The position numbers and the translations under genes were made by a program. From Flavobacterium caeni (GTDB taxonomy: Bacteria; Bacteroidota; Bacteroidia; Flavobacteriales; Flavobacteriaceae), in assembly GCF_900101895.1 (NCBI RefSeq), contig NZ_FMVF01000015.1, positions 35,565 through 99,564 on the forward strand: DNA of 64,000 nt. Direction: 5' to 3'. Shown in pieces: positions 8,013 through 16,212 of the stretch. Position 1 is the first letter of the stretch, and the number at the start of each line of letters is the position of its first letter. A model generated the notes under the pieces. It had not been told where the DNA came from. It did not search any database and was given only the letters and a program-made list of their open reading frames with translations.

Positions 8013-10475
8013 ATGAAGAACGCATCCCTGTTCGCCTTTCTTTTGATCCTGTCAAGCTTTACGACATGGGCACAAGACAAAGCCCAAACCTCAAAAATAA
8101 AGATCACTGGCAAGGTGATCGAAAAAACCAGCAAGCAACCGCTCGAGTACGCGACCGTAACGCTCACCAATACGCAAAACCCCAAGGGAATCGCGGGCGG
8201 GATCACCGACAACAAAGGACAATTCGATGTAGATGTCGCGCCCGGCACCTACAACATCAAAATCGAATTCATTTCGTTCAAGGCCACCGAAATCAACAAC
8301 AAATCGATCACGCAAGACACCAACCTCGGCACCGTTGCATTGGCCGAAGACGCCACGCAGCTTGAGGACGTCGTGATCCGGGCCGAAGCCACCACGGTGC
8401 AAATCAAGCTCGACAAAAAAGTGTACAGCGTTGGGCAGGATTTGATGGTCAAGGGCGGTACGGTAAGCGATGTACTCGACAACATCCCGTCGGTGACGGT
8501 AGATGCCGATGGTACCGTGGCATTGCGCGGCAATGAAAACGTGCGCATCCTAATCGACGGAAGACCATCGAACGCAATCAACATTTCCGAAGCTTTGCGC
8601 TTGATTCCGGCCGATGCGATCGAAAAAGTAGAAGTCGTGACCAACCCATCGGCGCGGTATGATTCCGAAGGCGGCGGCGGACTTTTGAACATCATCCTCA
8701 AAAAAGGCAAGAACCAGGGCGTAAACGGCACCGTCATCGCGTCGGCAGGAAACCCCGAAAATTATGGGCTTTCGGGCAACATCAACTACAAGACCGAACA
8801 ATTCAATTTATTTACGACCACGGGCTACAATTACCGTGTGAACCCAGGGAACTCGCTGACCGAGACGCAGTACTTGAATCCGTCCGACCCGAACCGCACC
8901 TACATCGACGAGCGCCGCAACAACGAACGCATGAGCAAGGGCATCAACTCGAATTTTGGATTGGATTGGTACCTGACGCCATCGATCACCTGGAGCAACT
9001 CGATCAATTTGCGCAAAAGCACGGGACAAAACCCCGATTTCGTATCGTTTGATTATTACGACCAAAACCGCGTACACCAGTTTACCGACTTTCGTTTGAA
9101 CGACCAGCAGGACCGCGACAACAATGTCGAGTATGCGACCAATTTTGTCAAGAATTTCAAGAAAGACGGCCACAAGCTCACCATAGACGCGTCGTTTTCT
9201 AAAAACAAGGACAACGATTTTTCGGTCATCAACGGCATCGAAGAAGTCACGTTCAACAAACAAACCCAGGGGCGCAACATCGTACAGCTCGACTACGTGC
9301 TGCCGATTGGCGAAAAAAGCCAGTTCGAGGCGGGCTACAAAGGCGATTTCAACAAACTCGTCACCGATTTCGAGGTCGATACGCTCAACGTGGCCACAGG
9401 CAATTATGAAGTGCATTACGGGTTTACGAACGAGCTCGAATACAAAGAACAAATCAATGCGTTTTACACGCAGTTCGGTTCGAAAATCAAGAATTTCTCG
9501 TGGCTGCTGGGCCTGCGTTACGAAGATTCGAACATCGACATCAACCAATGGTCTACGGGCGACTACAACAACAAAAAATACGGTAACTTTTTCCCGAGCG
9601 CTTTTTTGACCTACGAATTGTCGGAGCAAAGCAGCACATCGCTCAGTTACAGCCGCCGCATTTCGCGTCCGCGTGGGCGTATGATCAACCCGTTTTCGAA
9701 TTATTCGAGCAACATCAACATTTTCAGGGGTAACCCCGACCTCGATCCGTCGCTCACCGATGCCCTCGACCTGGGCTACCTCAAACGCTGGGGCAACAAG
9801 CTCACGTTGAGCACCTCGGCCTATGTGAACATCACCGACGACGCCACACAATTCATCCGCCGTGATTCGGGGTTGCGTTCCAACGGCATCCCGGTAATCG
9901 AAAGCACACCCGTGAACATCGCGACCGAGACGCGTTTCGGGTTTGAGTTTACGCTCAACTATTCGCCGTTCAAATGGTGGCGACTCAACGGCAACTTCAA
10001 CTTTTTCAGCAACCAGACCGACGGCGAGTATACCTTCATACAACCCGCCACCGACCTCGCGCCGAGCTCGGTTGAAGTCATCGACCTCGACAACAAGGCC
10101 ACGTCGTGGTTCACGCGCGTGACGTCTAAGGTGACGCTGCCGTACAAAATCGACTGGCAGACCAATTTCACCTACAACGGCGCACAAAAAACCGCACAGG
10201 GCGAAAGCAAAGGCATCGCCAGCGCGAACCTTGGGTTCAGCAAGGATCTGTTCAAGGAAAAAGCGACGTTGGCGCTCAACGTACAGGATTTGTTCAACTC
10301 GCGCAAACGCATCAACGAGACCTTTTTAGAAGACGTTTCGAATTCCTACAGCGAAATGCAATGGCGCGAGCGCACGATCACGCTGTCGTTCACCTATCGC
10401 TTCAACAAAAAGAAAAATGAAAAGGAACGTCCGCAACGCCGCTCAGAGGACGATGGCGGGGAATTCCCTGGATAA
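8013..10475 (+). CDS. Outer membrane beta-barrel protein with carboxypeptidase-like regulatory domain (TonB-receptor-like)
   Basis: An 820-residue outer-membrane protein. The start is the ATG at 8013, giving the signal peptide MKNASLFAFLLILSSFTTWAQ; the frame continues upstream but would cover the promoter. Residues about 27-110 form a carboxypeptidase D regulatory-like domain (KITGKVIEKTSKQPLEYATV, beginning GKV.....PL..A.V). A plug-like region follows with SDVLDNIPSVTVDADGTVAL, GRPSNAI and EVVTNPSARYDSEGGGGLLN. The rest is a beta-barrel rich in alternating aromatic residues, ending near WRERTITLSFTYRFNKKK. This is the OMP_b-brl_3 type often annotated as a TonB-dependent receptor. No SusD partner or degradative genes are adjacent, so the ligand is unknown. 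Confidence 0.88.
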   Translation: MKNASLFAFLLILSSFTTWAQDKAQTSKIKITGKVIEKTSKQPLEYATVTLTNTQNPKGIAGGITDNKGQFDVDVAPGTYNIKIEFISFKATEINNKSITQDTNLGTVALAEDATQLEDVVIRAEATTVQIKLDKKVYSVGQDLMVKGGTVSDVLDNIPSVTVDADGTVALRGNENVRILIDGRPSNAINISEALRLIPADAIEKVEVVTNPSARYDSEGGGGLLNIILKKGKNQGVNGTVIASAGNPENYGLSGNINYKTEQFNLFTTTGYNYRVNPGNSLTETQYLNPSDPNRTYIDERRNNERMSKGINSNFGLDWYLTPSITWSNSINLRKSTGQNPDFVSFDYYDQNRVHQFTDFRLNDQQDRDNNVEYATNFVKNFKKDGHKLTIDASFSKNKDNDFSVINGIEEVTFNKQTQGRNIVQLDYVLPIGEKSQFEAGYKGDFNKLVTDFEVDTLNVATGNYEVHYGFTNELEYKEQINAFYTQFGSKIKNFSWLLGLRYEDSNIDINQWSTGDYNNKKYGNFFPSAFLTYELSEQSSTSLSYSRRISRPRGRMINPFSNYSSNINIFRGNPDLDPSLTDALDLGYLKRWGNKLTLSTSAYVNITDDATQFIRRDSGLRSNGIPVIESTPVNIATETRFGFEFTLNYSPFKWWRLNGNFNFFSNQTDGEYTFIQPATDLAPSSVEVIDLDNKATSWFTRVTSKVTLPYKIDWQTNFTYNGAQKTAQGESKGIASANLGFSKDLFKEKATLALNVQDLFNSRKRINETFLEDVSNSYSEMQWRERTITLSFTYRFNKKKNEKERPQRRSEDDGGEFPG

Positions 10476-10738
10476 ACCGCTTGTCGGCGCATTTACAGTG
10501 TGCACAGCAAGGTGTAGATTTACAGATTTTATGTAATGGATTAATCGGCCAAACTGCTAACTTCGTTCCATGGGAAGGGGGAATTGGAAGGTATCCCTAA
10601 AAAAATCCACTGAAACATCTTTATAGAAAATCTGCCTTTTTTGTTAAATTTTTTTCTAGGGGCTTGGGTCTCAACCAAGCATAAAAAAAGGAAGCTGCAG
10701 GCTTCCTTTTTTTCAACTGCATCTAGCGATGACAGCTG
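10476..10738. other. Intergenic segment with terminator hairpins
   Basis: This stretch holds no credible gene. It contains a TAACTTCG box (about 10556-10563) followed only by an 18-codon frame. A GCTTGG/CCAAGC hairpin lies at 10662-10680. The strong terminator is listed separately. Confidence 0.5.
10683..10713. terminator. Intrinsic terminator, probably bidirectional
   Basis: GGAAGC and GCTTCC arms around a TGCAG loop, with a seven-A run on the left and a seven-T run on the right. It lies between the barrel gene and the convergent small membrane protein gene. Confidence 0.85.
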
Positions 10739-10903
10739 TTACTCTTCGAGTTTCTTTTTGGCTCTTTTCTCTTTCCAAAGCTCGATGCTCGCCCCGAAAA
10801 CCCAGTAAAATACGAAGTTGATCAGGAAAATCATCAGCCAGAAACCCATCGTCAAGATGGTCAAGAAAAGTAAGAAGCCCAAATACTGTTGAAATTCAAA
10901 CAT
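10739..10903 (-). CDS. Small membrane protein of 54 residues
   Basis: A short reading frame from the ATG at 10903 to the TAA at 10739. The product starts MFEFQQYLGFLLFLTILTMG, continues through a second hydrophobic stretch containing FLINFVFYWVFGASIELW, and ends in a strongly charged tail (KEKRAKKKLEE). This gives one long or two short membrane helices with a basic cytoplasmic tail. It is followed directly by a strong terminator, which supports a real transcription unit. I do not recognise a family and infer no function. It could be a subunit or accessory peptide of a membrane complex. Confidence 0.62.
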   Translation of the reverse strand: MFEFQQYLGFLLFLTILTMGFWLMIFLINFVFYWVFGASIELWKEKRAKKKLEE

Positions 10904-11010
10904 GTTTTCCGGAATTTTTTTGAATTATACGCAAATGTAGTTTTTATTTTTTTCACGGCAATATAACCCCGACGATTTTTATAAAATAGTTTTTATGCGT
11001 ACTTTCGCGT

Positions 11011-11114
11011 AGGTTTTTTGGGAGCTTTTTCCGGCTATCCGCTTTTATCTTTTGCTTCGTAAACTACGCAAAAGGATAACCGCTTCTATCCGGGCTAGGG
11101 CCTTGTCAAAACCT
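11011..11114. other. Structured intergenic element upstream of fumC
   Basis: Outer arms AGGTTTT (11011-11017) and AAAACCT (11108-11114) are perfectly complementary. Inside, a hairpin forms from TTTTGC (11050-11055) and GCAAAA (11068-11073), with CGTA/TACG nested. The order GGCTATCCGCT - hairpin - CCGCTTCTATCCGGGC resembles the element at 62600-62739. It may be a structured RNA or a dispersed repeat. The rest of 10904-11293 holds a duplicated leader segment (listed separately) and no gene. Confidence 0.5.
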
Positions 11115-11188
11115 CGGCGTTCATCATTCAAATATTAAAAATGTCGAATGTCGATCAACAAATTTCGAAGTTCGAAGTTCCAAATAAC

Positions 11189-11285
11189 CACCCGAGGCGC
11201 AGCCGAACTGATGGAGCGCAGCGGAATAAATCAACAAATACACACCCGAGGCCAAAGACCGAACTGAACAAAGTTAAATCAACAA
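11189..11285 (+). repeat. Imperfect direct repeat in the fumC leader
   Basis: Two copies, 11189-11237 and 11243-11285, share CACCCGAGGC, CGAACTGA and TAAATCAACAA in the same order with small internal differences. The period is 54 bases. The repeat is just upstream of the fumC start codon and is in frame with it, so it could be mistaken for an N-terminal extension. Confidence 0.7.
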
Positions 11286-11293
11286 CAATAACA

Positions 11294-12691
11294 ATGGAAT
11301 ACAGAATCGAAAAAGACACCATGGGCGAGGTTAAAGTCCCTGCCGACAAATACTGGGGCGCCCAAACCGAACGCTCTAGAAATAACTTCAAGATTGGCCC
11401 ATCGGCGTCGATGCCCAAGGAAATCATCGAAGGTTTCGCCTATTTGAAAAAAGCCGCGGCTTACGCCAACTGCGACCTCGGCGTATTGTCTATAGAAAAA
11501 CGCGATGCGATTGCCGCCGTGTGCGACGAAATCCTCGCGGGTAAACTAGACGACCAGTTCCCACTCGTGATCTGGCAAACCGGCTCGGGTACGCAATCGA
11601 ACATGAACGTCAACGAAGTCATCGCCAACCGCGCGCAAGTACTTGCAGGTTTCAAAATCGGCGAAGGCGAAGCCGTCGTCAAAGCCAACGACGATGTCAA
11701 CAAATCGCAATCGTCGAACGACACCTACCCTACCGGCATGCACATCGCCGCCTATAAATCGGCGGTAGAAATCACGATTCCGGGTGTCGAAAAATTGCGC
11801 AACACGCTCGATGCCAAAGCCAAGCAATTCATCAACGTCGTCAAAATCGGCCGTACGCACCTTATGGACGCCACACCGCTTACGCTCGGGCAAGAACTTT
11901 CGGGCTACGTCGCTCAACTCGAATACGGCATCAAAGCCTTGAAAAATACGCTGGCACATTTATCGGAACTCGCACTCGGCGGAACCGCCGTAGGAACAGG
12001 ATTGAACACGCCTGCTGGTTACGACGTCAAAGTAGCCGAATACATCGCGAAATTCACGGGCCATCCGTTCAAGACCGCACCGAATAAATTCGAAGCATTG
12101 GCTTCGCACGACGCCATCGTAGAAGCGCACGGCGCGCTCAAGCAACTGGCCGTGTCGCTCAACAAAATCTCGAACGACATCCGTATGATGGCGTCGGGCC
12201 CACGCTCGGGCATCGGCGAAATCTTTATTCCCGAGAACGAACCGGGATCGTCAATCATGCCGGGCAAAGTCAACCCGACGCAGTGCGAGGCTTTAACCAT
12301 GGTGTGCGCACAGGTCATGGGCAACGACGTCGCGATTGCCGTCGGCGGGATGCAAGGCCATTATGAATTGAACGTATTCAAGCCCGTCATGGCTGCAAAC
12401 TTTTTGCAATCGGCGAGATTGATTGGCGATGCGTGCGTTTCGTTCGACGAACATTGCGCACAAGGCATCGAGCCGAACTACGCGAGAATCAAGGAATTGG
12501 TCGACAACTCGCTGATGTTGGTCACGGCATTGAACACCAAAATCGGTTACTACAAATCGGCAGAGATTGCGCAAACCGCACACAAAAACGGCACGACTTT
12601 GAAAGACGAAGCGGTTCGTTTGGGTTATGTATCTGCCGAGGATTTTGATGCATGGGTCAAGCCAGAGGACATGGTGGGAAGCCTGAAGTAA
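11294..12691 (+). CDS. fumC: Class II fumarate hydratase, FumC
   Basis: Catalyses reversible hydration of fumarate to L-malate in the TCA cycle; class II enzymes are iron-free homotetramers. The ATG at 11294 gives [28 protein letters not shown] and 465 residues, the normal length; a start at 11141 would add a low-complexity segment made from the leader repeat. Diagnostic motifs are [49 protein letters not shown] and the superfamily signature [13 protein letters not shown], which carries the catalytic serine. It is monocistronic, ending in a terminator at 12715-12744. Confidence 0.95.
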   Translation: MEYRIEKDTMGEVKVPADKYWGAQTERSRNNFKIGPSASMPKEIIEGFAYLKKAAAYANCDLGVLSIEKRDAIAAVCDEILAGKLDDQFPLVIWQTGSGTQSNMNVNEVIANRAQVLAGFKIGEGEAVVKANDDVNKSQSSNDTYPTGMHIAAYKSAVEITIPGVEKLRNTLDAKAKQFINVVKIGRTHLMDATPLTLGQELSGYVAQLEYGIKALKNTLAHLSELALGGTAVGTGLNTPAGYDVKVAEYIAKFTGHPFKTAPNKFEALASHDAIVEAHGALKQLAVSLNKISNDIRMMASGPRSGIGEIFIPENEPGSSIMPGKVNPTQCEALTMVCAQVMGNDVAIAVGGMQGHYELNVFKPVMAANFLQSARLIGDACVSFDEHCAQGIEPNYARIKELVDNSLMLVTALNTKIGYYKSAEIAQTAHKNGTTLKDEAVRLGYVSAEDFDAWVKPEDMVGSLK

Positions 12692-12712
12692 TTGATAACT
12701 AACAATTATGAT

Positions 12713-12744
12713 TGAAAGCCGAAAACGTTGTTTTCGGCTTTTTT
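12713..12744. terminator. Bidirectional terminator between fumC and the convergent membrane protein gene
   Basis: AAAGCCGAAAAC (12715-12726) and GTTTTCGGCTTT (12730-12741) with a three-base loop followed by T residues. Confidence 0.9.
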
Positions 12745-12765
12745 ATGCGCAATCCAAAATCATTA

Positions 12766-13278
12766 TCACTTATTAATTGTAATTCGTTTTTCAGCTTGTT
12801 CCGCACGATGGGCGATTGCTGAATCATGGATCAATTTTCCGTCTTGCGAAATGGCACCGAGCACAATTCCCTCCGAAATCAAAACCGCATTCTTGATGAT
12901 GTATTGTCCTTCCAATGTTGGAACCAACGGTATAGATTGCCACGTGTCTTCCCTAAAAACAAACAGCGGCAGCAAGGTGCCCAACATCTGAAAGTACATC
13001 AGCGGCAATACATGATTGGTCCATTTTTTAATCCATATGCCGATGCCGATGAAACATTCGAGCGTGCCCAGTATGGGCATCGAATAGTGAGGTTCCAGCC
13101 AACCGTTGGTGAGCCACAGAATGGTTCGCGATGCGATGTTTTCTGCCGGACTTGTGCTTTCGAAGAATTTTAAAAAACCAAACCATACAAAGATGACGCC
13201 CACCGAAATGCACAAAGCTATTATCCCGTTGCTTTCGATGCCTTTGCGCAATCGTTCGAGGCAAGTATTTGTTGCCAT
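12766..13278 (-). CDS. Four-helix membrane protein, DUF417/YkgB-like
   Basis: A 170-residue integral membrane protein with about four hydrophobic segments. The stretch GVIFVWFGFLKFFESTSPAENIAS, followed by a polar loop and an ILGTLECFIGIGIW helix, resembles the DUF417 (YkgB/RclC) family, a relative of DoxX proteins; RclC is linked to reactive chlorine resistance in Escherichia coli. The match was made by pattern only, so the family is moderately certain and the function unproven. It ends with a charged tail (HRAEQAEKRITINK). It is separated from the upstream LRR operon by a terminator. Confidence 0.6.
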   Translation of the reverse strand: MATNTCLERLRKGIESNGIIALCISVGVIFVWFGFLKFFESTSPAENIASRTILWLTNGWLEPHYSMPILGTLECFIGIGIWIKKWTNHVLPLMYFQMLGTLLPLFVFREDTWQSIPLVPTLEGQYIIKNAVLISEGIVLGAISQDGKLIHDSAIAHRAEQAEKRITINK

Positions 13279-13294
13279 ATCTATCTAAAAGTAA

Positions 13295-13335
13295 CAAAAA
13301 AGCCCTATCGGGTTTTACAACCAGACAGGGCTTTG
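13295..13335 (-). terminator. Terminator of the LRR gene pair
   Basis: AGGGCTTT (13327-13334) and AAAGCCCT (13299-13306) form the stem with a 20-base loop. On the minus strand it ends in a T-run, 18 bases after the LRR stop codon. Confidence 0.75.
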
Positions 13336-13352
13336 TTTCAGGATTTGATCGG

Positions 13353-14777
13353 TTACTGCTTTACAAATTTCTGATGCATGAGGTTCCCGCCCGAGACGGC
13401 GCTTAAAAAATAAGTTCCGGACGGTAGGGCTTCCACATCGATGGCTTGGGTCGGATTGACCAAGTCCATCACGCGTTGCCCGCCCATATTGTAGATGGTG
13501 ATTGTATCGATTGCGTAAGGTGATTTGATGTGAAGCGACGAGTATACCGGATTGGGATATACGGCCATGCCCGCGGGTTCAAATTTTTCGGTTCCGAGTA
13601 CCTCGCACGCTGAATCGACCAGGCAATTGTTATAACCGTAAAAAGACACCACCGTCTGTAACATACCCACTTGCCCCGAATCGGCGCAAACATAACCCAG
13701 ATTTGGGTTTGCTGCGAGATTGATGTAGGTTTCGATGCGTCCATTTTTGATGCCGAGCGAGGTCAGCTGATTGTTATTGGCAAAAAGTTCGTTCAAATTG
13801 TAATTGTAGTTGAGTTCCAACGACGTCAATTGATTGTAGGAACAATCGAGGCTGTAAAGGGTCGGGAAGTCAGAGAAATCGAGCGACGTGAATTGATTGA
13901 AACTGCATCCCAATACGTTGAGGACAGGAAGTCCGGCCAGGTTTAGCGATTGGAGTTGGTTGCTGCCGCAATACAATCCACTAAAGTAATTCAAATTGGT
14001 CAAGCTCAAAGAAGTCAAGTTGTTGTTGGAACAATCCAAACTGGAAAGGTACGGCAGATTGCTGGCAGAAAGCGCAGTGATGTTATTGCCGCTGCACGAG
14101 ACTTGACCCGCCCCAGGCATCCCATTGATGTCGAGTGAGGTCAATTGATTGTTGTCGCAAGACAAATAACCCAAAGCCGGCGAGCCCGAAAGTTGAATGT
14201 GCGTGATTTGGTTGTTCGAACAATAGCAAGAATTCAGCAACGGGAGTTGGCTAATGTCCAATGAAGTGAGCTGATTGTTGTCGCAACCCAGATTCTTAAG
14301 GGTCGGAAAGGCCGATAATCCGAGTACGGTCAATTGGTTTTTGCTGCAATACAAATTCTCAAGCAGTGGCAGGTTGGGTAAGTTCAGCGACTCAAGCAGG
14401 TTTTGTGAACAATCGAGCAAGGTCAGGTTGACCAATCCCGTAATATCAAAATCAGTGATGTGGTTGTTGTTGAACATCAGCATCCTGAGGTTCGTAAAAG
14501 CCGAAATTCCTGCCAATGATTCGATATACACGCTAGTAGGCAGGTCGTGGCCCACATCGAGAATATAGACCTGCGCAGCCTCGCTAACTTGGATTTCCCC
14601 ATCGTGGTTGGTGTCGACCACTATAGCATTGTACAGAAAATCAAATGCAATATTATTTGTTGCGTCGGAAGCGACCAACTTGGCTTTGAACACAGGATCC
14701 GGAATGCTGACGGTTTGCGCGTGGCAGGCGAAACCCAGTGCGAGGAAACAAACTGTTGTTTTTAAAAATCGTTTCAT
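13353..14777 (-). CDS. LRR surface protein with EF-hand loop and T9SS type A sorting domain (paralogue 1)
   Basis: A 474-residue secreted protein. The signal peptide ends at about residue 20 (ALGFACHAQ). A canonical EF-hand loop DTNHDGEIQVSE spans residues 55-66, with D, N, D and E at positions 1, 3, 5 and 12. Residues about 85-365 are leucine-rich repeats of the CSNNQLTSLD type, period near 20-21. The C-terminus (from about 400) has YPNPVYSSLHIKS, GQRVMD and PSGTYFL...KFVKQ, the T9SS type A sorting signature that directs secretion and surface attachment. It starts 3 bases after the stop of paralogue 2, so the two form an operon. The binding partner is unknown; adhesion or protein-protein interaction is inferred. 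Confidence 0.88.
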   Translation of the reverse strand: MKRFLKTTVCFLALGFACHAQTVSIPDPVFKAKLVASDATNNIAFDFLYNAIVVDTNHDGEIQVSEAAQVYILDVGHDLPTSVYIESLAGISAFTNLRMLMFNNNHITDFDITGLVNLTLLDCSQNLLESLNLPNLPLLENLYCSKNQLTVLGLSAFPTLKNLGCDNNQLTSLDISQLPLLNSCYCSNNQITHIQLSGSPALGYLSCDNNQLTSLDINGMPGAGQVSCSGNNITALSASNLPYLSSLDCSNNNLTSLSLTNLNYFSGLYCGSNQLQSLNLAGLPVLNVLGCSFNQFTSLDFSDFPTLYSLDCSYNQLTSLELNYNYNLNELFANNNQLTSLGIKNGRIETYINLAANPNLGYVCADSGQVGMLQTVVSFYGYNNCLVDSACEVLGTEKFEPAGMAVYPNPVYSSLHIKSPYAIDTITIYNMGGQRVMDLVNPTQAIDVEALPSGTYFLSAVSGGNLMHQKFVKQ

Positions 14778-14780
14778 AGT

Positions 14781-16142
14781 TTAACGTTTGACGAATCTGA
14801 TTGGTGTGTTGGTCGTTACTGTTTGAACCAGCATCAAATAATTCCCCGCGGTCAGACGTGAAACTTCTATTTCTGAAGAGATGTTTCCATTGATTTCCAT
14901 TAACAATTGGCCCAGCGTGTTGTAGATTTCGATTTTGGTAACCTTTGCACCGGCCGGCGCGACAAGCGTGATGCGGTCTGTCGCGGGATTGGGCACCAAT
15001 GAAAAACGGTCATCGGCGGGCTCGAAAGCAGCAGCGTCCAGCGAGATACAAAGATTGTCTACCGTGCAACCCGAGTAACCGTAAAAATTGACGAGCGACT
15101 GATACTGTGCAACCTGAGCGGAATCGCAACACAAGTATTGCATGTTAGGATTCCCCGAAAAACTCAGGTAAGTCTCTTCGTGGCCATTCTTGATGTTGAT
15201 CGAGGTCAATTGATTGTTGTTGGCCGAAAGTTCGAAAAGGTTACTTTGTCCAAAATCAAGCGCCGTAATGTCGTTGTCCGAGCAATTCAATTGATACAAT
15301 CCTGTCATTTGTGTGAGTTGGTCGAGGTTGGTCAATTCGTTGGACTGGCACGCAAGCGTCTGCAAGTTGGTTCCGGTAAAATCCAAACTCTGCAATTGGT
15401 TGTATCCGCAATCGAGCAGATACATCGAAGAGAGCCCCGTAATATTCAGCGATGTGAGTTCGTTACTCGGACATTTTACCGACAGTAATTGGGTGTTTGC
15501 CGACAAATTCAGGCTCGACAGCTGATTTGCCCCGCATTCGAGATATTTAATGGACGGGGAACCGACCAGGTTTAGCGCAGTGAGCTGATTGTTGGTGCAA
15601 TTAAGGCTTTGCAACGATGACAGGTTATTGATGTTAAGCGTCGTCAAATTGTTGTTGGCGCAGCCAAGGTAGTAAATCGAAAAACTTTGCAGCGTCAGTG
15701 ACGTAAGCTGGTTATGGGAACAATCGAAGTTTTGTAGAAAAAAAAGTCCGCCCAAATCGACTGATGTCAAGTTATTGAACGTACAATCGATGTACTGCAA
15801 AGAACTCATTCCGTTGAGGTTCAGCGCTTGGAGGTTATGATGGTCGACGTTAAGGGAACGCAGGTTGGTAAATTGCGCAATGCCTTCAACCGATTGTATC
15901 ATCGGCAAATTCCCATAGTAATTGCTCAATCCCAAATACCTCACCTGGGCGGCTTCACTTTGTTGTATCTCGCCGTCGTGGTTGGCGTCAATGGCGATGT
16001 AATTGTCGCTGGCGTTCATCGCAATGAGGTTGGTTGCCGACGACGACAGTAAAATCGCTTTGAGATTTGCATCCGGAAAGACCAGATTTTGCGCATTGGT
16101 TTGGGCCAATGCCATAAGCAACAATAAATAGAGTCTTTTCAT
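14781..16142 (-). CDS. LRR surface protein with EF-hand loop and T9SS type A sorting domain (paralogue 2)
   Basis: A 453-residue secreted protein with the same architecture as its neighbour. The signal peptide is MKRLYLLLLMALAQTNAQ. The EF-hand loop DANHDGEIQQSE spans residues 52-63. LRRs containing CTNNQLTALNLVGSPSIKYL-type units run from about 85 to 350. The C-terminal sorting domain includes LVPNPATDRITLV, IEIYNTLGQLLMEI and AGNYLMLV...RFVKR. It is first in a two-gene operon with paralogue 1. The two are close relatives, suggesting tandem duplication, but the LRR parts are clearly diverged. Confidence 0.88.
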   Translation of the reverse strand: MKRLYLLLLMALAQTNAQNLVFPDANLKAILLSSSATNLIAMNASDNYIAIDANHDGEIQQSEAAQVRYLGLSNYYGNLPMIQSVEGIAQFTNLRSLNVDHHNLQALNLNGMSSLQYIDCTFNNLTSVDLGGLFFLQNFDCSHNQLTSLTLQSFSIYYLGCANNNLTTLNINNLSSLQSLNCTNNQLTALNLVGSPSIKYLECGANQLSSLNLSANTQLLSVKCPSNELTSLNITGLSSMYLLDCGYNQLQSLDFTGTNLQTLACQSNELTNLDQLTQMTGLYQLNCSDNDITALDFGQSNLFELSANNNQLTSINIKNGHEETYLSFSGNPNMQYLCCDSAQVAQYQSLVNFYGYSGCTVDNLCISLDAAAFEPADDRFSLVPNPATDRITLVAPAGAKVTKIEIYNTLGQLLMEINGNISSEIEVSRLTAGNYLMLVQTVTTNTPIRFVKR

Positions 16143-16182
16143 GCTTTTTTTGGCTAATATAAGAAATTTAAGACATGAAAAT

Positions 16183-16206
16183 ACCCAAGATCAATTCTAT
16201 TGGGTC
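16183..16206 (-). terminator. Weak terminator after the FG-GAP gene
   Basis: TTGGGT/ACCCAA arms (16200-16205 and 16183-16188) form a stem whose minus-strand transcript continues into a T-rich stretch. The stem is short. Confidence 0.45.
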
Positions 16207-16212
16207 AAAAAT

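Noticed and set aside
7853..8248. N-terminal extension of the CPBP protease
   Set aside because: It runs antisense to the start of the barrel gene and through the divergent promoter region; the sequence shows no domain.
10560..10630. A promoter-like box followed by an 18-codon frame after the barrel gene
   Set aside because: The frame is too short and featureless to support a gene call.
11141..11293. 51-residue N-terminal extension of FumC
   Set aside because: It is made of the duplicated leader segment, is low complexity and absent from the known 465-residue enzyme length.
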